Shown in pieces: positions 63,305 through 64,000 of a stretch of 64,000 nt of DNA. Each line of letters opens with the position of its first letter. Within the stretch, counting starts at the first letter, position 1. The DNA is from MVRV01 sp964469905. Its GTDB lineage: Bacteria; Desulfobacterota; Syntrophia; Syntrophales; Smithellaceae. The translations under genes and the position numbers were made by a program. The notes below the pieces were generated by a model, which saw nothing but the letters and a program-made list of their open reading frames with translations, made no database searches and was not told the origin of the DNA. The stretch covers positions 1-64,000 of the forward strand of contig CAYXZW010000012.1 in NCBI GenBank assembly GCA_964469905.1, read 5' to 3'.

Positions 63305-64000
63305 TTATTCTTTAATAATTATTGTATCTGTGTTCAGTTCATCATTCATTGCCGGATAATCAATGTTGTAGTGTAAACCACGACTCTCTTTACGCCTGCT
63401 GGCGCTTTGAGTAATTAGTTTGGCTACAATTGTAATGTTACGCAGTTCAATCAGGTCTTTGGTTACCTTATAATTTCTATAATATTCGTCAATTTCTTTT
63501 TGAATGAGCTCTATTCTGCGCACGGCGCGTTCCAGTCTTCTATTGGAACGGACAATGCCGACGTAATTCCACATGCAGCGGCGAACTTCATCCCAGTTAT
63601 GCGTGACCACAACACTATCGTCGCTCTCTGTTGTTCCACTGGAATCCCAGGGAGCAATAAAAATATCGCTTTGTTGAGCATGGGCAAAGTCACCGGCGAT
63701 TTTTGTGCAGACCCGGTGTGAATAAACAACCGCTTCCAGAAGAGAATTACTGGCCAGACGATTAGCGCCGTGCAGTCCCGTACAGGAAGCTTCACCGCAG
63801 GCGAAGAGATGAGGGATAGAAGTTTCTCCATAAGCATTTACAGCAACTCCGCCACAGATGTAATGAGCGGCAGGAACCACAGGAATCGGATCGTGGCTTA
63901 TATCTATTCCGTATTCCAGGCACTTGTTGTAAATGTTGGGGAATCGGTTGATCAGAAAAGCGCGGTCGCGATGAGTGATGTCCAGTAGAACATATTCATC
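63305..64000 (-). CDS. nadB: L-aspartate oxidase, C-terminal part
   Basis: The first step of NAD synthesis, oxidising aspartate to iminoaspartate with FAD. Only the last 231 residues are in the window; the gene continues past 64000. The frame is open to the edge, starting with DEYVLLDITHRD. HYICGGVAVNAYGETSIPHLFACGEASCTGLHGANRLASNSL is the FAD-binding segment of the family (described by key residues HYICGG, GEASCTGLHGANRLASNS). The C-terminal helical domain (VGIVRSNRRLERAVRRIE) follows. A terminator stands just after the stop. Confidence 0.95.
   Translation of the reverse strand, partial: DEYVLLDITHRDRAFLINRFPNIYNKCLEYGIDISHDPIPVVPAAHYICGGVAVNAYGETSIPHLFACGEASCTGLHGANRLASNSLLEAVVYSHRVCTKIAGDFAHAQQSDIFIAPWDSSGTTESDDSVVVTHNWDEVRRCMWNYVGIVRSNRRLERAVRRIELIQKEIDEYYRNYKVTKDLIELRNITIVAKLITQSASRRKESRGLHYNIDYPAMNDELNTDTIIIKE

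Noticed and set aside
1..64000. CRISPR array, prophage, insertion sequence or toxin-antitoxin module
   Set aside because: No repeat-spacer pattern, transposase, integrase or paired small genes were seen on either strand.

Overview
The window is a stretch of ordinary bacterial chromosome, densely packed with housekeeping and metabolic genes on both strands. It has two tRNA genes and no phage, transposon, rRNA or CRISPR. Gene content points to an anaerobic deltaproteobacterium, most likely of the Syntrophus/Smithella kind (Syntrophia): an NfeD/slipin pair, an EF-G paralogue, a cysteine-less PurF paralogue, an acetyl-CoA hydrolase/transferase-GNAT fusion, CstA, an enoyl-CoA hydratase and a biotin carboxylase. 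This placement is inferred from the proteins, not from an rRNA gene.

Layout. 1-4.6 kb: panC-panD behind a structured, terminator-containing leader, then an unusual metK with ahcY (SAM cycle). 5-9.5 kb: coaBC, type-4 uracil-DNA glycosylase, and an NfeD/slipin/DUF5668 membrane module. 9.5-12.3 kb: MtnX-like phosphatase, aminotransferase, enoyl-CoA hydratase. 12.3-14.9 kb (minus): small ORF-ligA-acylphosphatase. 15-17 kb: YfcE-like phosphodiesterase, HIT protein, LapA-like and Mut7-C proteins. 17-21 kb (minus): EF-G-like GTPase, cation diffusion facilitator, PaaI thioesterase. 21-26.6 kb: pcnB, then an ABC exporter/transglutaminase operon. 26.7-39.4 kb: a long plus-strand series of psd-pssA-rsmD-coaD-aspC, a purF paralogue, ispG-proS-rel, amidase, rph-rdgB and tRNA-Pro. 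39.7-41.8 kb: a ydaO-type (c-di-AMP) riboswitch driving kup. 41.9-46.2 kb: panE, Fe-alcohol dehydrogenase, cstA. 46.2-51.4 kb: a gene-free stretch, MIP18-like protein, an unrecognised conserved protein, 2-hydroxyacid dehydrogenase, a lipoprotein Ppx/GppA and DUF4337. 51.4-60.7 kb (minus): phosphomannomutase, biotin carboxylase, Nudix, YheT hydrolase, tRNA-Met, a FlgO/VCBS-like protein, the CoA-transferase-GNAT fusion and hemolysin III. 60.8-64 kb: purB, a small secreted Cys-rich protein, and the C-terminal part of nadB.

How the genes fit together. Five steps of coenzyme A synthesis are here (panE, panC, panD, coaBC, coaD). psd-pssA make phosphatidylethanolamine. metK-ahcY make and recycle SAM. 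rel handles (p)ppGpp, and the kup riboswitch ties potassium uptake to a second nucleotide messenger.

The most interesting observations are: the c-di-AMP riboswitch whose terminator arm is also the kup ribosome binding site; a PurF paralogue that has lost the glutaminase nucleophile but keeps its Fe-S cysteines and PRPP loop; a divergent MetK behind a folded leader; an outer-membrane-type lipoprotein form of Ppx/GppA; and a CoA-transferase/GNAT fusion in which the catalytic glutamate position reads tyrosine. I did not find a clear multi-gene system that is wholly new.
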